This document shows positions 43,869-56,680 of a DNA stretch of 64,000 nt, piece after piece. This DNA comes from Vicia villosa (Eukaryota > Streptophyta > Magnoliopsida > Fabales > Fabaceae): contig NC_081184.1 of NCBI RefSeq assembly GCF_029867415.1, positions 105,013,692-105,077,691 of the forward strand. The letters are read 5' to 3'. The notes beneath the pieces are model-generated. The model was not told the DNA's origin and made no database searches. It saw nothing but the letters and a program-made list of their open reading frames with translations. The translations under genes and the position numbers were made by a program. Every line of letters begins with the position of its first letter. Positions within the stretch are counted from its first letter, which is position 1.

Positions 43869-44387
43869 TCAAGGGAGAGGTTCTGGTTGATGTTTGCCAC
43901 AACATAGTTCTTGAATTGGAAGACTTGGAGGAAACCACGGAGTGTCAGACGATGAATCTTGGTCATGTTGTGGTGTGTGTTGTGTGTGTGAGAGAAATGT
44001 GAAGTGTTTGTTGTTGAAGCTTGATGAAATAGAATGCTTGTTGTTATGTATTTTGGGTGTAGTGGTATAAGTGTGAATTGTTGGTGTATGTTGATGTTTG
44101 TGGAATTTTTTGGTTGTAATATTGTTGAGTTTGGATTGGTTGGAAGTATCTGTTTGAATATGAATTTTTGGAGGAAGTGGGTTGGGATGTAAATTATGTT
44201 GGGTAGCCTTGTGTCTCTTCTTGAGGGATGAACGAGACATATTATTAGGCGTAAATAGAGTCACAGTGTCAGAAGTCATTTTGAAATTAAGTGTCAGCAA
44301 CATAGGTAAATGGAATTGAATTGAATCAAACCATATATTATAGGCTTGACTTAACCTCACACCACCTAATAACATCTTCTCTTCCAC
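43869..44387 (-). other. Unassigned 172-codon open frame, doubtful gene
   Basis: A Met-started frame with a His, Asn, Thr and Ser-rich composition and no domain I recognise. The opposite strand is a TGTTG-rich low-complexity stretch, which can keep such a frame open by chance. No promoter or splice structure is evident. I would not annotate it as a gene without transcript support. Confidence 0.2.
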
Positions 44388-45162
<775 letters not shown>

Positions 45163-46070
45163 CTAAGATTTCCTGTGTTGGAGTGGCTTCTCTAACGGCT
45201 TTCTGGTTTTCTTGTGTGGTTTTTTAATTTCTGAATCAAGGGGTATCAACTCTGATCCTGAACTAAGCATACACAAACAAAATACCTTAGTAGTATTGCA
45301 GAAAAAATTGCAATAAAAACAATTAAAAAATTGAAAACTAAACAAACACGTTGCACAAGCATTTCCTTGTTGAAATTATCAATAGTCCATGGCAACGCCG
45401 CCAAAAACTTGATGACTTCTCTGCAAGTGTATTGATAGTGTTGAAATAATAAATGATATCGTATTCACATGGACTGCTATTTAACCAGACAATATTGTAC
45501 AATATTAAGAAAGTAAGAAATGGGGGGAGGGGTGTTCGAGTTTAATTTGCAAGAAAATAAAAGTGCTCCAAAAATTATGAGAAAGTAGTCAGGTTTTTCC
45601 TAGAATCCCTTATTTCTCTCGTGTTGATTTCAAAGTATTACATGAATGAAACTTATCTATATTTCCGCAGCGAATTAACAAAACCACTATACTTAATCCA
45701 TAGTTGTATAGCTCACTAATTTTTACTAGAGGTCTCATATTCATATTCAACCTGCATAAGTGAAATCAGGCGATGATACAATACGTTAATTCTAATGCAA
45801 CTACTATAGGTCTCCTATCCTTATTTAACTGGTGTAAGTACAATAATTTCCCTAGTTCAAACACATAAGCTAAGGGTCAGTATTCCCTATATGTCCATGA
45901 ATAGAGTATCTCAAATAATGTGCGTTAAATAAAAAAGGCAATTAAATAGAAATAAAACTAAGATTAATCATGCAATATCAAATTAAACATTTGTCCGAAC
46001 AAGTTTGAAATAAGTTCATAAGACAAAACCTAACCTAAGTATTTAGCTATTCATACGGATTAAATTACAA
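45163..46070 (-). mobile_element. Athila/Tat-type gypsy fragment: LTR end, PBS and gag start
   Basis: On the - strand an LTR-like stretch (about 46070-45410) ends at CATCA, followed by TGGCGGCGTTGCCATGGA (45403-45386). That matches the Athila-type PBS TGGCGCCGTTGCCGGGGA at 15 of 18 positions. Downstream, a relic reads ELIPLDSEIKKPHKK, like the gag start of these elements. Phrases such as AAGTGTATTGATAGTG (+ strand 45426) also fit such LTR ends. The boundaries are approximate. Confidence 0.55.
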
Positions 46071-46099
46071 TACCAAATGATAAGAAGAAGGTTGAAAAA

Positions 46100-46990
46100 G
46101 AAAATCCTTGAAGATCTGGCCTCCAATGGTTTCGAATGCGCTCCAAATCTCACTTCTGGTGTTGAAATTCGTCACTTGCAGTCTAAAATCAAAGAACCCT
46201 TGAAAAGATGTCAAAAGTTCCAAAAACCATGTTCAATTATCCTTTATTTACTCTTCAACAATAGCAAAATTGTTTGGAAGCTTGTGATCATTAATATCTA
46301 TTCATATGGCTGTCATTATTTGTCCTCCACAAAGATCCTTTAGAAAACACCCATTAAGTCCAACAACAAGTCTGTAAAATTTGAAACTCTCCTTAAATTC
46401 TTAATAACATATATATAATCTTTATTAGTTGTCAAGAATGTGTTTTTAGCAACTAGGCACAATAGGCTTCCCATTCACATTTCTCTTTACATATAACCAT
46501 AACCCTTTGTTTGTTATTTTTAATGAACTTAAAAACTTCTACCATATTGGATAACATAGGCTATTATTTCTTATTTAAAATTACATTTGGTAGTAAATAA
46601 GTTTTTAAATCTCATTTATAATTTGCCATGTCTTTCTACAATTTAAAAATTGAATGCTTTTTCCTAGTTGTTTCACTATTCTCATCAATTTCACACTCAT
46701 TTTCCAACTCCTCAGTATCATTTTCACTCTCATTAATTTCCCCTTTATGCCTTTGTTTTTGTCTAATACCATGTGGACCATGATCATGGGCTAAGAGATT
46801 ATCCATTTCCTATTCAATAAAATTATCACTATCATCAGAGTCTTCAAATGTTATCTCCAAATAACAGTTATAACTAAAGCTTACATCATCACTTTCAGAA
46901 CCTACAGTCACATCACATTCATTAACCTTATCATTGTCCAATCTATCATCATTCACCTCACTTAATTGTATTTCATCTTAATTCACTCCA
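46100..46990 (-). pseudogene. MuDR-type (MULE) transposase relic
   Basis: Reading the - strand across several stops gives an acidic region (46980-46800), a DNA-binding-type segment NNKQRVMVICKEKCEWEAYC (near 46500) and a transposase core with GLNGCFLKD, GGQIMTAI, DINDHKLPNNFAIVEE and TWFLELLTSF (46375-46195). These are the conserved MULE core blocks (GxDGCFLKG, GGQLLTAxGxD, A.VE.E...W.WFL). Frames are disrupted and no terminal inverted repeats were found. Confidence 0.7.
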
Positions 46991-47795
46991 CCATTATTCA
47001 CCTAATCATCATGTCCTTTACCTTCATTAACTCACCATCTTGCACCTCATCATCATGAAATTTACCTTACCTTTCACTACTTCTTCCTACATATTACAAA
47101 TCAAGTCTTATTCATCAAGATTTAGAATATCCTTAGGGTTTATATTGTTTTGGATCGTTCTCAAGGCCCAATGATGTGAAGGAGGCAATAAATCATGCAT
47201 GATAGGTATACCATTTCTTCCCTAGAAATAGAAAATTCTTCCCGTTTGAGCTTCACTAACTGTCGAGATCAATCTAACGGATGACTGCAACACGTCTCAC
47301 TCCATGCTTTCTATTGTTAAATCTTTATCCTATTTAAGAGGAAAGAGGCATCATTTCTCAGATATTAAAATCCACTTTCATTCATACATCATTTTTCATT
47401 CTCTTATTTCCTTGTGTGTTAAAGTGATAACCTAGCAGGTCAACCCCCTCTCCACGACATCAAGCTCTGGTTCTTTGTTCACCAATAAATGTATGTTCCT
47501 CCATGAAACATATATCTTCTACCTCTATTTGAGCATCATAAAACCCAGTCCAAGACATTGGATGTTGTACATAAATATCAACACTCAAGTGCACCTTACA
47601 TAAGTCTGTAATATCTTAGGCACTTTTATCACCAGCCAAAATATGCATCCTAACCAAACTAAGTATTAAAATTACAATAACTTTAAAAATATGGTAAGAA
47701 TGGTATGCTAAACTTACATCTTTTCTTGTGCTTCAAGGATACATTTAAGCAACATCATATCAGTCATTGTTTAGCTAGTCTAACTTAAAATCATT
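46991..47795. other. No gene seen; possible upstream part of the MULE
   Basis: T/C-rich on the + strand, without an open frame of note. A protein-like - strand reading exists near 47450-47560 but is too broken to name. Confidence 0.35.
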
Positions 47796-47799
47796 TACT

Positions 47800-48225
47800 G
47801 CATTTATGATATATGTTGATGATGTCATCCTTGAAGGAAATTTAGTGATTGAGTTTGATCACATCAAACAAGTATCTGATTCTTCATTGATTGGTTTTGT
47901 TTCTTTCTTGAATCTTCCCTTATTTCATTGTTCATAAAGAACCAAAATATAGTACCATGTTCATCTAGTGAAACAAAATATAAAGCTTTAGGTTCATACA
48001 CTTTTGAAATGCAATGGCTTCTTTACTTAGTTGTTGATCTAAACATGAAGTGTTCATGTGATCTTGTTCTCTATAAAGATAATCAAAGTCCCTTACATAT
48101 ATCAGTTAACCTAGTGTTTCATTGGCTCAATAAGCATCTAAAGATAGATTATTATATTGCACGGTGTATAAGCATGAATTCTTCATTTACTATTGATAAC
48201 TTCATAAAAACAACTGGATGATTTC
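47800..48225 (+). pseudogene. Copia RT/RNase H relic
   Basis: YVDDV (47812-47826) with ILEGN following, then after a gap the RNase H phrases SSSETKYKALGSYTFEMQWLLYL and KDNQSPLHISVNLVFH. These correspond to the copia SSxEAEYxAL...E.xWL and CDNxSAxxIxxNPVFH blocks. Most of the region between RT and RNase H is missing. Too diverged to belong to the SIRE copies in this window. Confidence 0.75.
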
Positions 48226-48353
48226 TTTAAGTCCATATATTTTATACCTTTTTCAAACTTTGCATCTAAGTTGGGCATGATGTATATTTACCAAGCTTTC
48301 TCTTATAGGAGAATATTGGATAAGAATGATGCACATGATCTTTCTCTTGAGTT

Positions 48354-48797
48354 AGTATTAGAAAAACTCAAGTCCTGCATTGGTTAAAGATATAGCCCAC
48401 AAATGGTTTATAGAGGTTCACCCATCAGCTTACAAGATGGTTTAAGCTGATTTTATAGGGATGAGCTAGGTCAAACTCTAATTCTATCATGGTGTCACGA
48501 GCCTATCGATTCAGGTCACCCACTGTTTATATGCACACCATCCCAATAGTGTGTGCGCAAGGGGTGTATTGGAAAAATCAATTCCAACTTATTAATAATT
48601 CGGGCCACCCGCCATTTAAATCCACGCACCAAACCCAATAGTGACGGAGGTGAATGGATGTATTGAGAAAAATCCAAGTCCCATATTAGTTAAATGCATG
48701 ACCCTCGAAGAATTTATATAAAGTGTTACTCTCCACCTTACAAGTCGGTTTAAGTCGATTTTATAGGAATACGATAGGCCAAAATCTAATTCTATCA
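48354..48797 (+). mobile_element. TRIM-like mini retrotransposon with duplicated interior
   Basis: Two related terminal repeats (about 48354-48492 and 48660-48797) share AAGTCC.CATT.GTTAAA, CTTACAAG.TGGTTTAAG.TGATTTTATAGG and AATCTAATTCTATCA. After the first comes GGTGTCACGAGCC, near the PBS TGGTATCAGAGCC. The interior phrase (TC.GG.CACCC ... CCCAATAGTG) occurs twice, with a shortened repeat between. No coding capacity. The pattern is that of a TRIM that became a tandem array and then collapsed. Confidence 0.6.
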
Positions 48798-48799
48798 GT

Positions 48800-50321
48800 T
48801 AGTTAAAAAATACTAGATTGATTATATTTAATTACAAAGTTTACATACCGTAGATATGATAGTTAATATATAGAAATTTTAAATTCTAATATACAAACTA
48901 AGTTCATGCTAACTAAATGAGCACTAATGAACATAAATTAAGAAACTCAAAATTATTTTAAAAAGAAATTTTATATTGAAAATAACAAAGTTTAAACTTT
49001 TAAAAAAGTCAATGCATAATTTATAAAACAAAATTTTTACATTTAACTTTTTAAGAGTACACGTTAACATTTTCATAACATTTTCATGTAAACCATAATG
49101 TAGACTTGTAAGGCTCAAATCATTCGATAATAATGATTTAATTTCATTTTTGTTATATCAAATCTCTATCTTAGGAATAGACACACATAATAGACAGTTG
49201 ACGCAACCATCAAATGGGTTCTGCCATTTTTAATCTTTTAATTTTTTTTTAAAATTTATTTGTGTCTATTTGTCAAATATGAAAATTTCTATTAATTTTA
49301 AGAAATATAAATAAAATTGTAGTTTCATGTTCATTAGCATGATCCAAAATTATTATAAACATATAAAAATCTATTTTAAACATTTAATTTAAATACAATC
49401 AGAAACCAATTAAAATTCATACGAGTGATCTACTCAATCAAAATATATACCACATAATTTTTGAATCAATGAATTTTTTTTATTTAAAAAATCAATACAT
49501 TGAGTGTGTGAGTTGGTCTGCACTAAAATATTTTCTAAAAATGTGAAATTGTGAATAAGTACGTTTTAAAAATTATTGTAAGCTTTCAATAATTTAGTGG
49601 ATCCTCTCTAAGAAAAATAAATTAATGGGTCCAAAGGTTTGTTTTCATTTATTGTCATTTTCAAAGATATTTGAGCAGACAACTCTTTTTCTGGGGCGAC
49701 AAATTAATACCTCAAAACCTACCTGATTTAACACTTTGTTTTTATGTATATTTTTGTTATTTGAATATGTTTTTTATTTTTTAAAAAATTTTAGACTTTA
49801 TAAATCAATTTTTTATTAAATTTACTTGAAATTTTTATAATATTGTTCTTTGAAAAAAAACTTTAAAAAATATATTTTAATCTTTTTAAAATCACGAGTT
49901 TTATAAATTTAACTTCTTAAAAATACTTTTTATTTTTATTTATATTTTATAAAGATTATTTTACAACGACAACATGCAAGTCTTATCAAATTAAATGGAT
50001 TTGTAAGATGGATCAAACTGCACCATAATATTTTATTAAGCATTATGTTTCTATTAAAATAATTAATTTCAAAATCTTATTTATAAATTTTAGGTCTTTT
50101 TTTCTTCAATTTCTAGAATTTTCTTTATCTCTAATTATTTAACTATTTTTTATTTGATCTACTCTCTTTTTTTTTACATAGTCAACTTACTTAAGTCTAT
50201 TTTTCACTATTTTTTCTAAATACTATTTAAAACAAAAAATCATTTTTTATAAATATTTTTATAATAAAATTATTCTTACAAATTTTAGTATTATATAGAA
50301 TTAAAATTTAATAGAGACTAT
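48800..50321. other. AT-rich intergenic region, nothing recognised
   Basis: About 1.5 kb with long T- and A-rich tracts and no supported gene, RNA or repeat structure. Confidence 0.5.
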
Positions 50322-52264
50322 TGCGGCACGAAAAATATCTTAGCGCATCGCACGCTCGAATACAACAGAGTCGCCACCGAACTTTATTTATTCTAAAAGG
50401 AAAGAGAAAATATCGTTAAAACCCACGAAAGAAAGGATAAAATGGTCATCACAACCAAATTAGGGTTTGGGAGTCGGTTATGCAAGGGGACTGTATTAGC
50501 ACTCCTCACATCCGTTGTATTCAACGGTACCCACTTAGTTAGTTTCGCAATCGAGTGTTAGCTTATGTCTACGTTCTTCTACTTATTATGCGAGAATGAG
50601 AAAAAGGAAAATGTTTTTGATTTTTTATTGGGCTCGACAAGATTTTGCAATCTTGTGTCTACGTATTCCCCAAGTCTCATAGGAAAGTTAGAGCTTACGT
50701 AGTTCTCGGACTACTCTTTTTTATTTCTTAAAAGGGTGTCTGACGAGACTTTGGGATCTAGCTCCTACGTATCCTCAGGTGCGATGAGGAACTCAAGATA
50801 CATGTAGTTCTCAGCGAACTAAATTTGTTGTTTGATTGGTTTTAATTGTGAAAATGAGGTTTAATCGCACGTGGCGGAAAAGACAAGTTGTTTTGAAAAG
50901 GGTTCGCACTTGGGTGAGATTTGCGCGTGGGCAATGAGAAGCTTCGTGCTTGGGCAGAAAATGAAGTGATGAGTTTTGAATTGTTTTTTAAGATTTTTTG
51001 TGAAAAGATGTTTGAAATGGACTCGACATTGGATCGGGTATTTAATTGATTTGAAGTTTATTGTGAAAATGGTTACTAAAGGTTATTTATGAAAGTGGTA
51101 AAAAGGTAGATGGCGATGCGTAATCGACTTGTGGGTAGAGAAAATGCTTAAAGTAGATGGCGATGCACAAAGCAATCGATTTACGGGTATCGAAAATTTC
51201 TTGACATTGGATTGAGAAGTTATTTTGAATGAAAATTGTCTTTAGGGTTTTTGATGATTTTTTATGATAACGAACGATTCTAACTACTTATTATAAAGCA
51301 AAGACAACAACAAAATAAAATGACAAGATAGAACATTCACACACAAACTAAGATGAAGTTGGAAGAAAACTAGGTTAAAACTCTTTGAAAAAATTTCGAA
51401 GTGTTGGAAGAAACTTCATGAGCCCATAACTTTCAAATGATTGATTTTTTTTTGGGAAAAAGTTATATTTGGAAAAGTTGTAGTTTGGATCAAGATCTAC
51501 AACTTTCATGTTGGAAGTTTTTCCAAATTCTTCTTTGATTTTGATGTAACTTGTGCATGAAGTTATGGCTTAAAAAGGCTAAACACATTGAATTTTCTAA
51601 GTGTTTTAGGTTTTCCAACTTTGACTTTTGTTGACTTTTGATTCTTGATTGATTTTCTTGATTTATCTTGATCAAATGACTTCAACAGTCATATATTCAT
51701 GATTTTGATCTTGAAAAGTCTATGGTTGACCAAATTTCTCAAAAGTCAAAGGAGATCTTGAACAGTTGACTTTTTCCAAATGAATTGCATTCTTGTAAGT
51801 ATCAATTGAATCAAGCTCTTCCAATCAAATGAATGACGCGAGTGGATTATAGTGAGGCATTGGAGATCCTTGAATCATGGTTTAAGCCATGGAGTCATGT
51901 CCTGGTTAAAAGTTAATTCCCTAGATGAATTAGGTCAAAACTCCTAATTTGTGCACCAGATGAAATTGGAAGTTGTTGATCTTGAATTGAGCCATTCTTG
52001 GACTTGGATTTTGATGAGGGGAATAACTTGAGCACATGAGAATACTTGAGTTTCTTTGTGGTCCTAAAAATCCTAATTTTCCTGAGTCTCCTGATTAGTC
52101 ACCTACCTTGGGAAACAAGCAACAAGCAAAACACAATCTGTTTTTGTATATTTTTGGTTAGTAAATGATATATGAACATTTATGGTAATTATAATGATGA
52201 TGATAATGATCACACTATTCTCAAGGTGAGGTGGGATCTTAGGGTAAAAAATTGGGGTACAACA
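50322..52264 (-). repeat. Lone Ogre/Tat-type LTR, 1.9 kb
   Basis: On the - strand it starts TGTTGTACCCCAATTTTT (52264) and ends GTGCCGCA (50322). It shares with the central Ogre LTRs the TACCCCAA start, the ...GGTGGCGACTC... block (+ strand GAGTCGCCACCGAAC at 50370) and the GTTATGCAAGGGGA region. No PBS or PPT flanks it, so it is a solo LTR or an isolated remnant. The flanks (ACTAT, AGTGG) do not form a duplication. Confidence 0.7.
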
Positions 52265-52700
52265 AGTGGGATTGTGACTGGTTTTGATACAGTTGTTGGG
52301 ATTGTAACTGTCTTTAATAAATCATGTGATTGTGGGAAGTGAGAGGGGATTCTCGTATCTAGGAGGTTCCTAGGTAGAAATTACATAGAAGTAGTGATTA
52401 GATGAAAAGTTTTAAACAGAGACTGTTTAGGCTTTGAACTAATACTATTATAGTGAATTTTCTTCATAGCTTGGTAGCCCCCAGAATAGGTGACGTTGCA
52501 CCGAATTGGGTTAACATTTGACTATGTTGTTTATATTTCTATAATTTATTTTCTATACAATTTGTTTTATGTCAACAGGTGATGTTATAACATTTGTCTT
52601 GATATTGTGATTTGTGTTGAGACATCTATCTTAACATCTGTGTTGTAAGTCCCAAAATTTCACTTACCAACGAAATATAGTAACTTATGGGATCTCTCGT
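52265..52700 (+). repeat. Copia LTR remnant
   Basis: Contains ATCATGTGATTGTGGGAAG, CTTGGTAGCCCCCAGA and GTGACGTTGCACCGAATTGGG, a wording common at the 3' half of Angela/SIRE-type copia LTRs. It is incomplete on the left, where the Ogre-type LTR abuts. Lineage not resolved. Confidence 0.5.
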
Positions 52701-52995
52701 CTTACACCGTTATAAGACCCCAATGGCTTATGCAGATTCAGACAAATAAATGAATAGGCTCGCACCAATTTTGGGTAGTATCAAAACTAGAGGTTGAGAC
52801 AATACCTCTTTGAGATTGTTCAAAGTGGTATCAGACTTAGATGTCCACTCAAAGATAGCCTCTTTTGTCAATAGCTTTTAAAACAAAGGACTTTTAAATG
52901 ACATAATTATCATCACTTTTATTCACTGAATTTTTTGTTGGAGTAAGCCCTGATAACTAATATATATTGGTTATATTTTCTTTGTATCATGATCA

Positions 52996-52998
<3 letters not shown>
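52701..52998. other. Unassigned; one PBS-like site
   Basis: No gene. AGTGGTATCAGAC near 52826 resembles the initiator-Met PBS TGGTATCAGAGC and may mark another decayed retroelement. Confidence 0.35.

Positions 52999-53070
<72 letters not shown>
52999..53070. repeat. (TA)36 microsatellite
   Basis: 72-bp uninterrupted TA run, one of a pair flanking a fold-back repeat. Confidence 0.97.
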
Positions 53071-53072
<2 letters not shown>

Positions 53073-53260
53073 AAGGAATCACATTACACTCGAAGAATTA
53101 CACCACGAGTTACACCCCGCTCAATAACTTTATTTAGAATAAATATTTTTTAAAATCAACAGTTGGATTAAAACATAATATCAAATAGATCATACCTATA
53201 ATATTTGAGTAATCTATAATGATTTACTATGTCATTCAATTACATCAAAATTAACGTTAT

Positions 53261-53514
53261 ATATAACATATCAAATGAGAATGAATAAGTTATATGAGAA
53301 TGTGAAAATTTAATAACAACCATTGGATTTATATTTAATGGTTGAGATTAAAAGATATTTTTAAAATTTGATTAATGATTTCTCTTTCCTCTTAATGGCA
53401 CATGATTTAGTGAAAACAACAATTTAACAACAACATTTCCTTTTTAAATCTGATGGTTCTTATTCATTCTCACATTCTCATATAACTTACATATTCTCAT
53501 TGGATATACTTTAT
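53261..53514. repeat. Fold-back repeat, arms of about 73 bp
   Basis: The left arm 53261-53333 contains AAGTTATATGAGAATGTGA; the right arm 53441-53514 contains its inverse TCACATTCTCATATAACTT. The arms match well over their length, around a loop of about 107 bp. No coding capacity. Probably a MITE; its outer ends merge with the flanking TA tracts. Confidence 0.7.
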
Positions 53515-53515
53515 A

Positions 53516-53523
<8 letters not shown>

Positions 53524-53573
<50 letters not shown>
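53524..53573. repeat. (TA)25 microsatellite
   Basis: About 50 bp of TA, on the right side of the fold-back repeat. Confidence 0.95.
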
Positions 53574-53576
<3 letters not shown>

Positions 53577-54010
53577 CATTGTATTTACAGTGTTATTTCT
53601 ATATGACATTATAAAGTCCTTTGCATATTTAGTCTATTTAATGGTACATTAAGTGTGACTTAACCGTAAGATCTTATTAAAAATAAGGAAGTTATTATTA
53701 ATGTATACATAATCAAGTTTTATTGTCATATAGAATAATAATAATGCACATAGACTTTTATGTGAGTAGACTGATGACTCTATATCACCCACTGTTGATG
53801 GATATGAGATATCAAGTCTTCATTGAAGCATAAATATTAGGAGTAGTATTTATATAGGATTGATCCACCATGAGAATACTAATGTTATTTAACTATTGTA
53901 AGTTATTCTCATAGTAATTGTGGTGCATGCCACCCTTCGACCAGAAACCACTATCTACTCTAGATGTGGAGTTAGGTATTTTATGTGGATCTATGTGCTT
54001 GCATGTATGA
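53574..54010. other. No gene seen
   Basis: AT-rich; the left edge of the following LTR is not clear and may lie in here. Confidence 0.4.
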
Positions 54011-55181
54011 CCATCAATTGGTTTTGATGATGACAATTGATGAACAAGTTTTGAAGATAACAAATCCATATGTAAAAGGACTGTGGATACTGAGAGTTTT
54101 CCGTGGGAGTTAATTTCAACTATCAAAGTAAAAGCTTCTGAAAATGGCGCTAGATCAAGAAGATATCTCAATCTTAATCGGACAGAAGACTCAAGTTTCA
54201 ATTTAAGTAATAAGTCATATTTGCATCCAACAAGGGGACTTACAGACATGAAGTATGAATATGTAAACGATCACCTGATCTCTCGCATAGCGTCTTTGAG
54301 TGATTAGTTTAAATGTAAAAGGTCTAGAGTAAGTCTTGACGTACTATAGAAATCACCCACACATATAAATTTTTTCAAAATCCTCTCTTATTTCATAAAA
54401 TCTCTTGAAAACATATCAAGGATTGTGTGGAATTGATTAAGAAGTATTTCTAATCAATTTGAAAAGTTTTTATACTGCCTAATCGATTAAGGGCTTTGCT
54501 CAATCTATTAGAGAAAGGTAAATGACCTCTTAATCTATTAGAAAATCTTTTAATCAATTAATGCATATAGTCATTTTAGGGATTTCTTTTTTGGATTAAA
54601 GTTGTGATATTTTTAATGGTTTTTATCGATTAACAAATAGGGTCAATCGATTAAATCATTAAAATTGCCCATGGATTATTTCCTTTATGAGACAAATTAT
54701 TTCCTATATACAGGAGGTTTCTCCTTAATTCATTTTGCACAATTTTCTTACTAGTAAACCTTATATTCTTTATCTACTCTCTATGTTATAATATTTTCTT
54801 CTCACGAAGATTCTCGTAGTGTTGAAAGACTAAAAACGCCCTTGTGAGAGTTTTGTTGTAATTGGTTTAGTGCTTCATTTGATTTATTCAATAGTGCAAT
54901 TCTCTTGTGGATTGTACTTGTAAAGAGTTAAAGGTTGTAAGTCGAACATGTATAAATATCGAGTGCGGTTTCTCTAAACTCTTCTCTCTTTAATTTATGT
55001 TAACTATTTCTATTTCCACTACGTTTATTTTCATCTCCTTTATTTTTCTTAACCTCTAACATAAACGCTTTAAAAAGGTAAATAAAATTTAGAAATTAAT
55101 CATAAATTTTGAATATCATAATTCACCTCCCCCACCCTCTTGTGTTTGGAGTCACTTGTTTAGCAAGTGGCAGCAGAGCCT
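54010..55181 (+). repeat. Copia LTR (left edge uncertain) and primer-binding site
   Basis: Contains GGTTTTGATGATGACAATTG near 54020, several near-copies of AATCGATTAA (54480-54650) and a 3' end CACCCTCTTGTGTTTGGAGTCAC typical of legume copia LTRs. The LTR likely ends at CA 55164-55165, followed by TGGCAGCAGAGCC (55168-55180), close to the PBS TGGTATCAGAGCC. The gag of the same element follows. Confidence 0.65.
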
Positions 55182-55189
55182 AACTCCTG

Positions 55190-56680
55190 TTATAAGACTA
55201 GTCATCCCAAGAGTAGGAATGACTTCAAATAATTCACTAAACTGACCTCCATACTTCAATGGAGAAGAATATGCTTTATGGAAACAGAATATGAGAATCT
55301 TCATAGAGGGGATGAATTATGAAATTTAAAAAGCTATGAAAAAGTGTTTGTTTATTTCCACATATAAAGTTAATGGTGCAGTGGTAAACAAAAAATGGAT
55401 GATTATGAAATGGAATCTTCATATAAGGAAGAATAAAATATTTGTCTCATGGCAAATCACGAAGAAGATGAAGTAACTTTGCACTTCTCTTATAATGACT
55501 TATTTCGATTATGTAATAAATTAAAGAAAGAATAAAGTAAACTAAAATGCACTGTCTCCACCTCTGAATCGATTATTTCTTCCATTGAAATAGAAAACAA
55601 ACACTTATTTGAAGAAATAGAAATTCGCAAAGAAAGACAAAGAACTTTAATTCAAAATCCTTCCTCTTCTCATGAAATTTTAGTTGAACCCACCAAGTGT
55701 GATAAATGTGATGTTTTGAAAAGTAAAATTCACGATATGCAAAACACACTTGATAAGTTTATTAAAGGTAGAGACAACTTGGATGTTCTTTTAGGAAATA
55801 AATGAATCTCATATAATAAAGCTGATTTAGGTGATGAACCTAAGAATAACAGTAGTATCAGTAACATATGTCATGCTCATCATAATTATAAATGAAAAAC
55901 TCTTAAATGCAATTATTGTAATAAAATTGGTCACGTGGATCAATTTTGTTTTATAAAGAAAATTCATGAAAGTAAACATGGTTATCCCCCTTCTCTGTTT
56001 TTAAACAATACCATGACCGTAAGTTGAGAAACACATCTTCTTCTTCTTCATATTTTTGTAATTATGATCCTCATGAGAAATCTAGTAAATATTTATTACA
56101 CTAATATTGGAGGATGCAAAATGATTTGGATATATAAAGTTAAGACCCAAGTTTATGATGCACAAATACTTTACTCTATAAAATACTAAGTGGTATCTTC
56201 ATAGCGACTATTTAAAGCATATGACTGGAGATAATCTCTTTTCTCTTCATTTACTCATACAATGGGAGGATAAGTTTCTTATGGTGATAATAACAAATTA
56301 GGAATCATTAATTTTTGTAACTTTGGTAGTTTCCCCTATCTAAATATTAGGAAGGATTTCTTAGTTAATGGTTTAAAGCATAATTTGTTGTGTACTAGTC
56401 AATTATGTGACAAAGATAACAATGTAACCTTTAATTATTCTAGCTGCAAGGTTATAAAATCAAAATAAAATAAAATTGTTCTTACTAGTTTACAAAGTGG
56501 AAATACCTACACCATGAACTTAATAAAGTCTCTTAAAATGATGTATTTATTATAAGTAATGAGGATGAATATCGCCTATGGCATAGGAGAGTAGCTCATA
56601 TCCATATGGATCATCTGAACAAGCTGGTCCGCAGGGATTTAGTAATCGATTTACAAAACTTGGAATTTGAAATTAAAGGA
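55190..56680 (+). pseudogene. Decayed copia gag, protease and GAG-pre-integrase
   Basis: Gag begins with a PPYFNGEEYALWK-like segment at 55247. A CCHC knuckle CNYCNKIGHVDQFC lies near 55910. A protease relic reads WYLHSDYLKHMTGD where DSGCSRHMTG is usual (Gly lost) near 56190, and LWHRRVAHIHMDHLNKLVR is the GAG-pre-integrase block (56575-56630). Several stops interrupt it. It is cut at 56680 by SIRE copy B, whose LTR starts at 56681. Confidence 0.8.

Noticed and set aside
43869..44387. A protein gene upstream of the TOE1-like gene
   Set aside because: His/Asn/Thr-rich frame opposite a TGTTG-rich stretch; no recognisable domain. Listed at low confidence only.
46077..46343. 88-codon + strand frame
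   Set aside because: Antisense to the MULE transposase core.
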